A stretch of 64,000 nucleotides of DNA from Rhodococcus sp. CH91 (GTDB taxonomy: Bacteria > Actinomycetota > Actinomycetes > Mycobacteriales > Mycobacteriaceae): NCBI RefSeq assembly GCF_022554085.1, contig NZ_JAKFYR010000005.1, positions 186,001-250,000 on the forward strand. The letters are read 5' to 3'. The translations under genes and the position numbers were made by a program. Each line of letters begins with the position of its first letter. The stretch's first letter is position 1. The notes beneath the pieces were generated by a model. That model saw nothing but the letters and a program-made list of their open reading frames with translations, searched no databases and was not told the DNA's origin. Positions 26,388 to 35,456 of this stretch are shown in pieces.

Positions 26388-28777
26388 GCTTCCACCTTCC
26401 TGTTCGACACGTCGAGCGACTCGGCCAACGCCACCCGCTGGGCCAGGTCCGACAGTTCCGCCGCGAAGGCGTGCCTGCGCTCACGGACGGAGTCGGAGTC
26501 CTCGGTCCGGTCCAGAAGGCCCCGATTGCGTGCCAGGTCGAGTGCGGACGCGAACAACTCCGACGACACCGATTCGGGTCCGTGCAGGCGGCGTTGCAAC
26601 AGCATCTGCCGGCCCACGGCGACGCATTCGCCGAGGAAGGCCGCCCGATCGACCTCGAGGCGAGGATCCCGGACGGCGAGACGCTCGGCGACGACGAGCT
26701 GTGCGTCGAAGAACGACCGCAAGGTGCGGTGCGACATGAAGAAGCCGGTCTCGACGAGACCGGTGAGAGCTTGCTCCTTGGTCGGGAGGGTGTCTCCCCA
26801 GGACGGGACGAGCCACGCCAGTTCGTCGCGCATCTGGCTTTCGAAGGTGTCGCGGTCGGGAAAGAAGAATTCGAACTTCAGAAGGTCGCGCAGGTTCTTC
26901 GCTTCCTCCCACGCCACACGCACGGGATCGTCACCGGGGTTGGCGTGTGCATGGAGGATCGCCAGTTCCATGATCGAACGGTTGACGAACCAGTGCACCC
27001 CGCTGTTGCGGTAGAACGCGGCGACGAGATGCTGACCCGGCTGGATGGAATAGACGGGTTCGACCCCTCCGGCGTAGGTCGTCACCACTCCCGCATGGGT
27101 CAGCGACGAGAGCACATCCTCGAGCCCACCCTCGACATCGAGGATGTGCAGGCCCCCCTGCGGAACGCCGCGCCGATCGAGATAGCGGCGGACCGGGGCG
27201 ACGACGGCACGCACCTCCTCGAGCGTCAACGATCTGTCGCGTACGCCGAGCAGTGCGAGGGTCACCAGGCAGTTGACCGTGACCGGAGTGTTGCAGTTGA
27301 TCCCTACCGCCACCTCGAATGCGACCTTCTGCAACGCTTTCCGTTTCAGTGCGCGGTGCTCCTCGGAGTCCGGGGCGGTTGCGGGAACCATGAGCGGCGT
27401 GGGGGTCAGATCCGGATCGCCACCGGTGACCAGCAGTTCGCGCATCGATATCGGTTCGCCGAACCGGACGTACACGTTGCCCGCCCGTTTCCGCTGGTTG
27501 AGGGCGTACCGCACGAGCCAGGTCAGGCCCTCGGGCTTCTTGGTGGCACCGGTTTGCTCGGCGGCGACAGCCGCGACCTCGGCGAGTCCCTCATAGGTGA
27601 TGGACACGGGGACCAGCATCGCGTCCTCGACCCGTCCCCTTCGGATCGCGTTGGCCACATAGCTGAGCAGGCCGTAACGCGGGGGCCGCAGTTTCCCCGT
27701 CCGGGTCCGGCCTCCTTCGAAATACCATTCGAGATTGAACCGTTTGCTCAGCAGGAACGCGAAGTACTCCTCGAGTGCGGCTTTGTAGACGTCGTCGTCG
27801 GCGAAACTGCGCCGGATGAACACTGTCCCCGTGCGGCGGGCGACGGGACCGATCGGCCAGAAGGTGAGATTGGCCCCGCCCATGATGTGGTTTCCGGGAA
27901 AGTCGTTGGCGGCCAGGATGTCCCCGAGCACGAAGGCGTCGGCATAGGAGCGGTGGGAGGGCAGGAAGACGAGCGAATACCTGCGGTTGGACTCGCGCAG
28001 CGCGCGCAATCCCGCGTCGTCGGCGTGCACGGTCCAGGCCGCCGAATGCAGCGGCCGCATCGCCTGGCTGAACAGGTCGGTGACGAGCCGCGACTGCACC
28101 GCCACGAGTTCGTCGAGCGCGCTGCGCGCCCGGGACTCGACCTCGGCCCGCGACAGGCCGTGTTCGGCGGCCGTCTCGTCGAGACGACGACGGAAGGCCG
28201 GCGAATCCATGATCTGTGCCGCGACGAGCCGGGGGACCTTGTAGCGGTCGCCGATCACGGCACGTTCGGCGCGCTCGAGTGCGACGACGGCACGGCGCGT
28301 CACATACCGGGCGAGTGCCCGCTCGTCGGCCTCGTCGTCGTCCGCCTCGAGCGCGGCGCGCAGTTCGGACAGACGCGCCGGCTGCGCCACCACGATCCGG
28401 TACCGGTCCGCACCCTTGCGGACGAGCCACTTCTGGAGAAGCAGATTCGGGTTGCGCGGATTCGTGAGGGCGAGGACGTCGGAGAACCGGACGCGCCGGG
28501 CACCGTCCCGCTCGGCCGGCAGCCACGCGACCCTCACCGGAAGGACCAGCGGGTCGTCGGTACGGCCGACGAGCCGCTCCGCGAGAATCCGGGAGTCGAG
28601 AGCGAGCGGCTCCGGGCGCGCCGGAAGGCGGTACCGGGTGGGTAGCTCGTCCGAACGCAACCAGTCCTCGATCATCCTCCGCTCGAGAGCGGTCGTGTAC
28701 GCCAGGACCGCTACCGTGGGTCCGTCCGGCACGCGCACGCTGTCCGTTCGTACATGGCGCAGTTCGTCGTTCCTCAT
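26384..28777 (-). CDS. plsB: glycerol-3-phosphate acyltransferase PlsB
   Basis: 797 residues, normal for PlsB (Rv2482c-like). The acyltransferase blocks are present: block 1 PSHRSYADAF (HX4D), block 2 GTVFIRRSF, block 3 FEGGRTRTGK and block 4 MLVPVSITYE. It transfers an acyl group to sn-1 of glycerol-3-phosphate at the membrane, the first step of phospholipid and triacylglycerol synthesis. The ATG follows GGTGAG; an upstream open extension is not protein-like. It heads the plsB-plsC-flippase operon. Confidence 0.93.
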   Translation of the reverse strand: MRNDELRHVRTDSVRVPDGPTVAVLAYTTALERRMIEDWLRSDELPTRYRLPARPEPLALDSRILAERLVGRTDDPLVLPVRVAWLPAERDGARRVRFSDVLALTNPRNPNLLLQKWLVRKGADRYRIVVAQPARLSELRAALEADDDEADERALARYVTRRAVVALERAERAVIGDRYKVPRLVAAQIMDSPAFRRRLDETAAEHGLSRAEVESRARSALDELVAVQSRLVTDLFSQAMRPLHSAAWTVHADDAGLRALRESNRRYSLVFLPSHRSYADAFVLGDILAANDFPGNHIMGGANLTFWPIGPVARRTGTVFIRRSFADDDVYKAALEEYFAFLLSKRFNLEWYFEGGRTRTGKLRPPRYGLLSYVANAIRRGRVEDAMLVPVSITYEGLAEVAAVAAEQTGATKKPEGLTWLVRYALNQRKRAGNVYVRFGEPISMRELLVTGGDPDLTPTPLMVPATAPDSEEHRALKRKALQKVAFEVAVGINCNTPVTVNCLVTLALLGVRDRSLTLEEVRAVVAPVRRYLDRRGVPQGGLHILDVEGGLEDVLSSLTHAGVVTTYAGGVEPVYSIQPGQHLVAAFYRNSGVHWFVNRSIMELAILHAHANPGDDPVRVAWEEAKNLRDLLKFEFFFPDRDTFESQMRDELAWLVPSWGDTLPTKEQALTGLVETGFFMSHRTLRSFFDAQLVVAERLAVRDPRLEVDRAAFLGECVAVGRQMLLQRRLHGPESVSSELFASALDLARNRGLLDRTEDSDSVRERRHAFAAELSDLAQRVALAESLDVSNRKVEA

Positions 28778-28966
28778 CTCACCCCGTCCACACGTCGCCC
28801 CGATGTGAAAGTTACCTGCCGAGGCGGGTTCGTTCGGGTGATCCGGACGAAGAACGCATCCGTCGTGCGGATGCGCGCCCGGAGGGTGTGAACGACAATG
28901 TGGGAGACGATGCGACTCGGCGGCGCCGGCCACGCGGCGGGGGCCGCCGGCGACAGGGAGGACCCA

Positions 28967-30448
28967 GTGACGGCAGGTGCCGGACCGGACGGTGTCGAGT
29001 ACGCGGGGCTGAGGGAGACGCATTCCTCGCTGGTGTTCTTCGTCGGCGATCGCGTACACAAGATGAAGAAGCCGCTCGATCTGGGCTTCCTCGACAACCG
29101 CACGCGGGAGGCCCGCGAACGGATCTGTCACCGGGAGGTGGAGCTCAACCGTCGACTCGCACCGGACGTCTATCTCGGCGTCGCCGATCTGTACGGTCCG
29201 GACGGGCAGGTGTGCGAGCACTTCGTCGAGATGGTGCGACTACCGGACGATCGGCGACTCGCCGCGGCCGTCCGGCGCGGCGAGGAGATCTCGCCGGTGA
29301 TCGACGAGGTCGCGCATCAGGTTGCGGCCCTGCACGCCGCTTCCCCGCGCAGTCCCGGGATCGACCGGTGCGCCGCCGCGGACTTCGTCGCCGAACTGTG
29401 GGATCTGAGTCTCGATCATCTCGGCCAGTTGGCGGCGGGAGCGGATTGCGCTGCCGAACTGGAACGGATCCGGGTGGCCGTGCATCGTTATCTCTCCGGC
29501 CGGTGCGCGTTGTTCGACGAGCGCATCGCTGCGGGCCGGGCCGTGGACGGCCACGGCGACCTGCTCGCCGACGACATCTTCTGTCTCTCGGACGGGCCTC
29601 GCATCATCGACTGTCTCGAATTCGACGACGAACTGCGCTACGGCGATGCGATTCTCGATCTCGCTTTTCTGGCGATGGACCTCGAACGTCTCGGCGCCGA
29701 CGGTGCGGCCCGGCGACTGCTGCAGACATACGGCGAGGTCTCGGGTGATCGTCCTGCCCCCTCGCTCGTACACCACTACATCGCCTATCGGGCGCTGGTG
29801 CGGGCGAAGGTGACGGCACTCCGCTTCGAGCAGGGCGACGCGGGAGCGCGGGAGTCGGCGAGACGGTTCGTCGCTCGCGTCGACGATCATCTCGAACGCG
29901 GGCGCGTGCGGATGGTGCTCATCGGAGGTGTCTCCGCCACCGGCAAGACGACCCTCTCCCGCAGCGTCGGTGCGTATCTCGGAGCCGAGGTGCTGCGGAG
30001 CGACGTCGTCCGCAAGGAACTGGCAGGTCTACGGCCCACCGATCGGACCGGGGACGGAACGAACGCCGGCCTCTACTCGCCCGCGCATTCCGCCGCCACC
30101 TACGAGGAGATGCTCCGCCGCGCCGGGAACATCCTCGCCCTCGGACGATCCGTCGTGCTCGATGCGACGTGGTTGTCGTCCGCGCGTCGCGAGGCGGCCC
30201 GGGAGGCGGCGGAGGCCCTGGCGGCGGACGTGATCGAGATCGAGTGCCGGGCCGATCGGGACATCCTGTTGCAGCGCCTCGCAGCCCGCACCGAACGCGG
30301 TGACGACGCGTCCGACGCGACCCCTGCGGTGCTCGAGGAACAATTTCGCAGGCGGGACCCGTGGCCGGAGGCGATCACCGTCGACACGGCGGCGGGCACC
30401 GTCGACGTGCTCGGGCTCGAGGGCATGGTCGGCCCCGCTCCCTGGTGA
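28967..30448 (+). CDS. bifunctional phosphotransferase-like / P-loop kinase protein (Rv2004c-like)
   Basis: 493 residues. The N-terminal half is an APH-like domain (VHKMKKPLDLGFLD, catalytic GHGDLLADDIF). The C-terminal half is a P-loop kinase (GGVSATGKTT, then DATWLSSARR) of the AAA_33/gluconate-kinase type. From memory this fusion is the DosR-regulon protein Rv2004c, whose neighbour is a tandem USP as here. GTG at 28967 with GGGAGG six bases upstream is preferred; in-frame ATGs at 28898 and 28910 give poorly conserved-looking extensions. Substrates unknown. Confidence 0.82.
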   Translation: MTAGAGPDGVEYAGLRETHSSLVFFVGDRVHKMKKPLDLGFLDNRTREARERICHREVELNRRLAPDVYLGVADLYGPDGQVCEHFVEMVRLPDDRRLAAAVRRGEEISPVIDEVAHQVAALHAASPRSPGIDRCAAADFVAELWDLSLDHLGQLAAGADCAAELERIRVAVHRYLSGRCALFDERIAAGRAVDGHGDLLADDIFCLSDGPRIIDCLEFDDELRYGDAILDLAFLAMDLERLGADGAARRLLQTYGEVSGDRPAPSLVHHYIAYRALVRAKVTALRFEQGDAGARESARRFVARVDDHLERGRVRMVLIGGVSATGKTTLSRSVGAYLGAEVLRSDVVRKELAGLRPTDRTGDGTNAGLYSPAHSAATYEEMLRRAGNILALGRSVVLDATWLSSARREAAREAAEALAADVIEIECRADRDILLQRLAARTERGDDASDATPAVLEEQFRRRDPWPEAITVDTAAGTVDVLGLEGMVGPAPW

Positions 30449-30469
30449 GCGCACCCCCACCGCAGACGA

Positions 30470-30506
30470 CGAACGGGGACCACCTCCGTGGAGGTGTCCC
30501 CGTTCG
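30470..30506. terminator. long bidirectional hairpin between kinase and USP genes
   Basis: CGAACGGGGAC plus CACCTCC pairs with GGAGGTG plus TCCCCGTTCG, giving about 17 pairs with one bulge and a two-base tip. It lies 21 bp after the kinase stop and 12 bp before the convergent USP stop. Confidence 0.82.
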
Positions 30507-30518
30507 GGCCGGAGATCG

Positions 30519-31412
30519 TCAGACCGTGCGTGCGATGAGCACCGGGCACGGCGCCTTGTGCAGCAGGTTCTGGCTCGTGGATCCGAGAAGTGCGGCACGG
30601 ATCTGACCGCGTCCGTGGCTGCCGACGGCGGCGAGCTGCGCGTCGTCGAGGTGTGCGAGCAGAACCTGCGAGGCCGGCCCACGGTCGATCACACGCTCGA
30701 CCGTGACCTCGGGGTAACGGTCGCTCCAGCCGGCCAGGGTCTCGGCGAGGACGGCGGTCTCCGAGGTCTCCACGGCGTCCCAGTCGACGAGTGCGGCGGT
30801 GGCGCCGACGCCCAGTGCGGCATCGCCGATCCACGAGTGGACGGCGCGGACCGGCACGCCCAGCGCCGAAGCGAGTTCGAAAGCGTGGGTGACTGCGGCA
30901 GCGGACAATTCGCTTCCGTCGACGCCGACGACGATGGGACGGCTGTCGGGCAGCGGAGAGTCGGCACTGCCGCGCCACACGACCACGGGGCACGGAGAAT
31001 TGTTCGCGACGCGCAGGACGGTGGAGCCGAGCAGGAAGTTCTCGAGTGCGCCCGCGCCGGTGGCGCCCATGACCACGAGACGCGCGTCCTCGGCCGCCTC
31101 GAGGAGCGACTTGGCGGCGGGACCGGGGCCGATGAAACTCTCGATCACGAGATCCGGCTGGTCGGCGCGGATCTTCTCGGTGGCGTCGGCGAGGAGCTTC
31201 TTGCCGTCCTCCTCGAGCTGCTGGATCATCTGCGACTGCACCAGTACGGCGGCTTCGCTGTAGAAGATGCCCTCGGGTGGCATGGAGTGCACGAGGTGGA
31301 GGGGTACTCCGAGACGCGACGCGACGGCGCCGGCCCACCGCGCTGCCGCCACAGCCGTTTCGGAGCCGTCCACGCCTGCGACGACTGCCTTGCGGGTGCT
31401 CGGTGTGCTCAT
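30519..31412 (-). CDS. tandem-domain universal stress protein (Rv2005c-like)
   Basis: 297 residues made of two UspA domains. Each has an N-terminal VxGVDGS strand (VVAGVDGSETA; IVVGVDGSELS) and an ATP-binding G2xG9GS motif (GATGAGALENFLLGS; GSHGRGQIRAALLGS). Such two-domain USPs bind ATP and are typical of the mycobacterial hypoxia (DosR) regulon. AAGGAG precedes the ATG. It faces the Rv2004c-like kinase gene, the same two families that are neighbours in M. tuberculosis. A 16-bp palindrome lies upstream. Confidence 0.93.
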   Translation of the reverse strand: MSTPSTRKAVVAGVDGSETAVAAARWAGAVASRLGVPLHLVHSMPPEGIFYSEAAVLVQSQMIQQLEEDGKKLLADATEKIRADQPDLVIESFIGPGPAAKSLLEAAEDARLVVMGATGAGALENFLLGSTVLRVANNSPCPVVVWRGSADSPLPDSRPIVVGVDGSELSAAAVTHAFELASALGVPVRAVHSWIGDAALGVGATAALVDWDAVETSETAVLAETLAGWSDRYPEVTVERVIDRGPASQVLLAHLDDAQLAAVGSHGRGQIRAALLGSTSQNLLHKAPCPVLIARTV

Positions 31413-31474
31413 CGATATCTCCTTGTCGTTGCGGCGTCCGACTGCCCGGATGCCGGTCGGCCCGAGGCCACGTT

Positions 31475-31490
31475 ACCGCGACGTCGCGGT
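31475..31490. promoter_or_regulatory. perfect 16-bp palindrome upstream of the USP gene
   Basis: ACCGCGACGTCGCGGT is fully self-complementary and begins 63 bp upstream of the USP start. It may be an operator. A DosR-like half site (TCGGCCC, 31458-31464) lies between it and the gene, but no full DosR box is seen. Confidence 0.4.
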
Positions 31491-31544
31491 CGTCACCTTC
31501 CATCGACGGTCTTCATGATCGCCGATGCGATCGGTGTGGGGCCA

Positions 31545-31558
31545 GGGTCTTCGGACCC
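31545..31558 (-). terminator. short hairpin after the CYTH-CHAD gene
   Basis: GGGTC and GACCC pair around a four-base loop starting three bases after the stop of the CYTH-CHAD gene on the minus strand. A short stem; probable terminator of modest strength. Confidence 0.45.
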
Positions 31559-31561
31559 CCA

Positions 31562-33094
31562 TCAGCTCCACAGGCTGCGGGCGGATCGGTGGACCTTCTT
31601 CCATTCCTCCGCGAGATGCGCCACTTGCGAATCTCCGATCTCCGCCTCGAGACGGAACAGGATCCCGAGTCCGAAACTCGTCTCGGCGGTGTGCTCCTGC
31701 TCGGCGATCATGTCGAGCAGGTGCTCGCGGGCCACCACCGAATCCTGGAACTCGCCGAGCAGATCCTGGAATTCGTCGAACCGGTCGAGAATGCGGCCGG
31801 TGCGTTTCGGGCGCAGCGGCGTGATCACCTCGATGGCGTAGCGCATGCGCTTGCCACCCTTGCGTGCCCGGTGTACCAGTTCGTCCCGTTCCGCCGGATC
31901 GCCGGCGGAACCGACCTTCGCGACGCGGCGCGAGACCTTCTTCGCGACCGCTTCGATCGAGTTCAGGAGGTCCTGCGGAGCCACCGCGGTCGCGCTCTCC
32001 GTTCCCTGTGTGGGTGCGAGATGCTGCGTCGCCCTGTCCAAGCGGGTGAGCAATTCCAGATACCGATCGGAATCGAGGGTGTCGACGGCCTCGATCCGGG
32101 CGGCTTCCGATTTCGCCGAGAAGTACTCGTCGATACGTGCTTTCGTGGCTTCGCGGTGGGCCTCGACGGGGATGTCCGCGACGCGGGTGGCCAGTCGCTC
32201 CCACTGGACTTCGAGATCCCTCGACGGGCTGAGGCGTCTTCCCAGCCAACGGAGTTCGTCGACCAGAGCGTCGTCGAAGGCGATCTCACCGGCATAGGTC
32301 TGCACGGCGCTGCGTAGTCGTCGGGCGGCCTTGCGCATCGCGTGAATCGCATTCGGCGCGTCCCGTCGCACCGCGATGCCCGACAGGTCGAGCGCGTGCA
32401 GTTCGGCGACGAGATAGTCGCGCAGCGCGGCGAGGCCCCCGGGGAGCGCGGGCGGGAGAGGGATCAGATCACCGAGGACGCGATGCAGTTTCGAGGGGCT
32501 GTCCGAGCGGGTGATCCCGGCTTCGGCGAATCGTTCCTCGAGCGCGTCGAGGAAACGGGTGATCTTCTTCGGGCCGAGGGCCGTGTTCCACTCGACTTCG
32601 ATCTCCCGCCAGCGGGCTTCGGTTCCGTCCGCCTGACGCACCGCCACGACGTCGTCGACGACGATCTCGGCGAAGGCGGTGCCGTCGGTGGTCAGCATCC
32701 GCTGCCGGTGCCGTTCCGTCACGAGCAGCGCGGACAGGCCGAGGGGAGCCCCGCGGCAGACCCCGCGCAGCAGCCCCGACAGTTCGGGGGGTACGTCCTC
32801 GGCGGACTCGGCCCCGAGGGGGAAATGCAGTTCGGTGCGGGTGTCCGCACCGGCCGGGAGTTTCGCGTGCCAGCCGGCGTCGTCACCACCTTCCCGTCGG
32901 CGGAGCGTGATTTTCGAGCGCAGCAGTCGCAGATCGTCGGTGTCGTAGTACTGGGCCGACAGTTCGAACCGGTCGACTTCGATCGACCCGACGGACGGCA
33001 GCCCCGTCGGATCCGGAAGTTGCTGGTCCGGTGCGGCCGAGTACTTGCGTTCGGTCTCGTCGGCGACGACGAGAGCCGAGGGGCGTGACGGCAT
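31562..33094 (-). CDS. CYTH and CHAD domain protein
   Basis: 510 residues. An N-terminal CYTH domain carries the ExExK-like ETERK motif near residue 12 and alternating charged strands (RSKITLRRREGG, WHAKLPAG). The C-terminal CHAD domain is helical and rich in His/Arg (IHAMRKAARRLRSAV, LVHRARKGGKRMRY). CYTH enzymes act on triphosphates, including inorganic tripolyphosphate, and CHAD binds polyphosphate; the fusion is therefore linked to polyphosphate metabolism or granules. GAAGGAG precedes the ATG. Exact activity not shown. Confidence 0.92.
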   Translation of the reverse strand: MPSRPSALVVADETERKYSAAPDQQLPDPTGLPSVGSIEVDRFELSAQYYDTDDLRLLRSKITLRRREGGDDAGWHAKLPAGADTRTELHFPLGAESAEDVPPELSGLLRGVCRGAPLGLSALLVTERHRQRMLTTDGTAFAEIVVDDVVAVRQADGTEARWREIEVEWNTALGPKKITRFLDALEERFAEAGITRSDSPSKLHRVLGDLIPLPPALPGGLAALRDYLVAELHALDLSGIAVRRDAPNAIHAMRKAARRLRSAVQTYAGEIAFDDALVDELRWLGRRLSPSRDLEVQWERLATRVADIPVEAHREATKARIDEYFSAKSEAARIEAVDTLDSDRYLELLTRLDRATQHLAPTQGTESATAVAPQDLLNSIEAVAKKVSRRVAKVGSAGDPAERDELVHRARKGGKRMRYAIEVITPLRPKRTGRILDRFDEFQDLLGEFQDSVVAREHLLDMIAEQEHTAETSFGLGILFRLEAEIGDSQVAHLAEEWKKVHRSARSLWS

Positions 33095-33191
33095 CGATGT
33101 GCTCCTTCTCGGTGGGCGCGCTCACCCCCACCTTGCCACGTCGCCGGATTTGCCGTGATTCGTCGGGGGATTACTGCCGATACCGGGCAAA

Positions 33192-33205
33192 GGGCACTTC
33201 GGCCC
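33192..33205. promoter_or_regulatory. DosR/DevR-like box upstream of flavodoxin
   Basis: GGGCACTTCGGCCC resembles the mycobacterial DosR core (for example GGGACCTTCGGCCC), with two mismatches. It is centred about 65 bp upstream of the flavodoxin ATG, a normal distance for an activator. DosR-type genes lie within 4 kb. No DosR gene is in this window, so binding is a hypothesis. Confidence 0.45.
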
Positions 33206-33262
33206 TGGTCAAGGCCCGTTCGTCGGGTGATCATGGTCGGACGCGGGGTGCGGAGGGTAGTG

Positions 33263-33808
33263 ATGAAGGTTCTTGTATCGGTGGCGAGCCGGCACGGCTC
33301 GACCGCGGAGATCGCGACGGCACTGGCAGCCGGAATGCGCCATCGCGGCGCCCGGGTGGACGTGACCCCACCCGAGGACGTCGACGACCTCGAGTCGTAC
33401 GACGTCGTGGTATTGGGAAGTGCCGTCTACCGCAGCAGGTGGTTGCGTACCGCACGGGAGTTCGCCGAACGACATGCGCCGGCACTGCGCCGCCGCGACG
33501 TCTACATCTTCTCGTCCGGCCCGATCGCCACCGGCGGGCGAGCCGTCAACACACCCTACGACGCGTGCGCGGTCGCCGAGCGTGTCGAGGCGCGCGAACA
33601 CAGGATCTTCGCGGGCAAGCTGGACCCGGCGGTACTCGGCACGGGGGAACGGATGGTCGTCAGGATGGTCGGCGCCCCCGCCGGCGACTTCCGGGACTGG
33701 GATGCGATCGGCGCGTGGGGCGCGCACATCGTCGCTCGCGCGAACTCGCGGGATCGCGAGGCCGACGACATCGCACCCGCCCCTTCGCAGCGCGGGGTGC
33801 GCCGCTAG
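33263..33808 (+). CDS. flavodoxin-domain protein (protoporphyrinogen-oxidase HemG-like)
   Basis: 181 residues. The N-terminal FMN phosphate loop ASRHGSTAEIA and VVLGSAVYRSRWLRTAREF correspond to the flavodoxin_5 fold used by HemG-type proteins, with SSGPIA as the second FMN loop. It is probably a cytosolic electron carrier or quinone/porphyrinogen-type reductase. The start is the ATG after GGAGGG; an adjacent GTG at 33260 is an alternative. A possible hypoxia-response box upstream hints at oxygen regulation. The last 20 residues are polar and variable. Confidence 0.82.
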   Translation: MKVLVSVASRHGSTAEIATALAAGMRHRGARVDVTPPEDVDDLESYDVVVLGSAVYRSRWLRTAREFAERHAPALRRRDVYIFSSGPIATGGRAVNTPYDACAVAERVEAREHRIFAGKLDPAVLGTGERMVVRMVGAPAGDFRDWDAIGAWGAHIVARANSRDREADDIAPAPSQRGVRR

Positions 33809-33832
33809 AGCTCGCGGATCGCCGCCGAGGGC

Positions 33833-34339
33833 TCAGCCGGAATCGCGCCGGTAGTGGGCGCTCAGTTCGGCCGCCCGGTCCCAGCACGACCAGTCGACCG
33901 GCCGCCCGGCCAGCTGCGCCTCCACCACTTCGAAGCCCGCCTGCCAGGCGGCGCCGTGCGCGAGGGCGTCCTCCTCGTCGTCGGTCGTGTGGGTGAGGGT
34001 GAGCCAGCATCCGCCGGAGCCGTCCGGGGTGAGTTCCCAGTGCAGAACGTCGGAGTCCCAGAGGTATTCCAGAATTCTGCCGACGCGCACGGTGAGCACG
34101 CTGCCCGTGGAGGTGTGCCCCTCCGGAAGGGAGAAACGGCGGGTCTGTTCCTGGGTGGAACGGAATTCGAGCGTCGCCCCGGGGGCGAGTTCGAATTCGA
34201 CGACGGCAGGGAACCAGTCGCGGAGGTGCTGAGGATCGGTCAGGACCTTCCAGACCTTCTCGGGTGGGTAGGGGAACGACCGTTCGAATCGCAGGGCCAC
34301 CCGGCCGTCGTAGGTACGCGAGATGCTGCCGATATCCAT
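33833..34339 (-). CDS. SRPBCC (START/Bet v1-like) family protein
   Basis: 168 residues of the AHSA1/SRPBCC fold: RFERSFPYPPEKVWKVLTD at the N terminus, LRDWFPA, and the C-terminal GWxxxLxxLE-like helix (AAWQAGFEVVEAQLAG). Such proteins bind hydrophobic ligands in a deep pocket. GGAGG lies five bases before the ATG. It is 27 bp downstream of the pseudouridine synthase gene, perhaps co-transcribed, without obvious functional link. Confidence 0.84.
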   Translation of the reverse strand: MDIGSISRTYDGRVALRFERSFPYPPEKVWKVLTDPQHLRDWFPAVVEFELAPGATLEFRSTQEQTRRFSLPEGHTSTGSVLTVRVGRILEYLWDSDVLHWELTPDGSGGCWLTLTHTTDDEEDALAHGAAWQAGFEVVEAQLAGRPVDWSCWDRAAELSAHYRRDSG

Positions 34340-34366
34340 GGGAACCTCCAAGACGAGACCCGCTGG

Positions 34367-35287
34367 TCAGCGGGGTCCTGGTGTGCTGTCACCCCATGCT
34401 GCCAGGTTTTGCCGGCTCGAGAAGCGAGTCGGCCGACCCGTGATCGGATCGTCGAACGAGACGGACCGCGCGAGCAGTTGCAGAGGGTTCGAATAGTCGT
34501 TCGGCGCAACGTCGTAGACGGTCGGGTACAGGTTGTCGCCGAGAATGGGGATTCCCAGTGAATTCATGTGCACCCGGAGCTGGTGCGTCCTGCCGGTGAG
34601 CGGGTGCAGGCGGTAGCGCGACCGGTCTCCGGCCGTCTCCGCCACCTCGATCCGGGTCACCGCGTTGACGGGGCCGTCGATCTCGCGTGCCTGGAGCACG
34701 CCGCGCTCCTTGACGATGTGACTGTGCACGTCGAGGGGGAAGTCGAGGTGGGGCGCGGCCGGGGCGATCGCTTCGTACTCCTTGGTGACGAGACGGCGGT
34801 CGAACAGCGTCTGATAGGCCCGGCGCGCCTCGCGCCGGGCGGTGAGCACCAGTACGCCGGCAGTGAGGCGGTCGAGTCGGTGCGCGGGTGAGAGTTCGGG
34901 CAGATCGAGTTCTCTGCGGAGCCGGACCAGAACCGTCTCCGCCACCCACGAACCGCGGGGTGTCGTCGCCAGGAAGTGCGGCTTGTCGACCACGAGCAGG
35001 TTCTCGTCCCTGTGGAGGATGTCGATCTCGAAAGGGACACGGGCTTCCGCGGGTGGGTCTCGATAGAGATACACGAATGCACGCGGGGTGTAGGGGGTCG
35101 ACGGTGTGATCGGAACACCGTCCTGCATGACCACTTCGCCGCTTTCGACCTTTTCCGTGATTCGCCCCGCGTCGGTGGGGAAACGCGCCAGCAGGAACTC
35201 GAAAACGGTCCCCCACCCGGGATTTTCCGGCAGTCTCAGACGGGTGGGATTCAACCCGTCGAGGACGGGGAGCGGGGCTTCGGACAC
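34367..35287 (-). CDS. RluA-family pseudouridine synthase
   Basis: 306 residues. The catalytic motif HRLDRLTAG contains the essential Asp, KPHFLATTP is the preceding conserved strand, and LTGRTHQLRVHM is the RluA C-terminal signature. It would isomerise uridine to pseudouridine in rRNA or tRNA. The N-terminal 80 residues are not a clear S4 domain. Start is a GTG without a visible Shine-Dalgarno sequence. The target base cannot be predicted. Confidence 0.9.
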   Translation of the reverse strand: MSEAPLPVLDGLNPTRLRLPENPGWGTVFEFLLARFPTDAGRITEKVESGEVVMQDGVPITPSTPYTPRAFVYLYRDPPAEARVPFEIDILHRDENLLVVDKPHFLATTPRGSWVAETVLVRLRRELDLPELSPAHRLDRLTAGVLVLTARREARRAYQTLFDRRLVTKEYEAIAPAAPHLDFPLDVHSHIVKERGVLQAREIDGPVNAVTRIEVAETAGDRSRYRLHPLTGRTHQLRVHMNSLGIPILGDNLYPTVYDVAPNDYSNPLQLLARSVSFDDPITGRPTRFSSRQNLAAWGDSTPGPR

Positions 35288-35456
35288 GGCATGCCAGGTT
35301 AGCCTGGTACCGGGACATCGTGCGCCCGCGGCTCCTCGGCAAGGAGGCCGGGCTTTTCACGATAACGATTGTGTGCAAGCCTGCTTAAGGTTTCTGCACC
35401 GTCGGTACCCTGAGTCCGGCGTGAATAATGTTACTGGAGTGCAAGGGGAGCTTGTT

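Noticed and set aside
24756-27014. 752-residue plus-strand open frame opposite plsC/plsB.
   Set aside because: Antisense to well-supported acyltransferase genes, with no start signal or motif.
28778-29221. N-terminal extension of PlsB up to 29221 on the minus strand.
   Set aside because: The extra sequence is not protein-like, overlaps the divergent kinase gene, and the ATG at 28777 fits the PlsB family length.
31458-31490. Full DosR box before the universal stress protein gene.
   Set aside because: Only the TCGGCCC half site is recognisable (9 of 14 positions match); kept as a palindrome of unknown role instead.
35291-35310. AGGTTAGCCT upstream of the pseudouridine synthase looks like an IdeR/DtxR iron box.
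   Set aside because: Only one half of the 19-bp consensus is present; the other side has no match, and neighbouring genes have no iron role.
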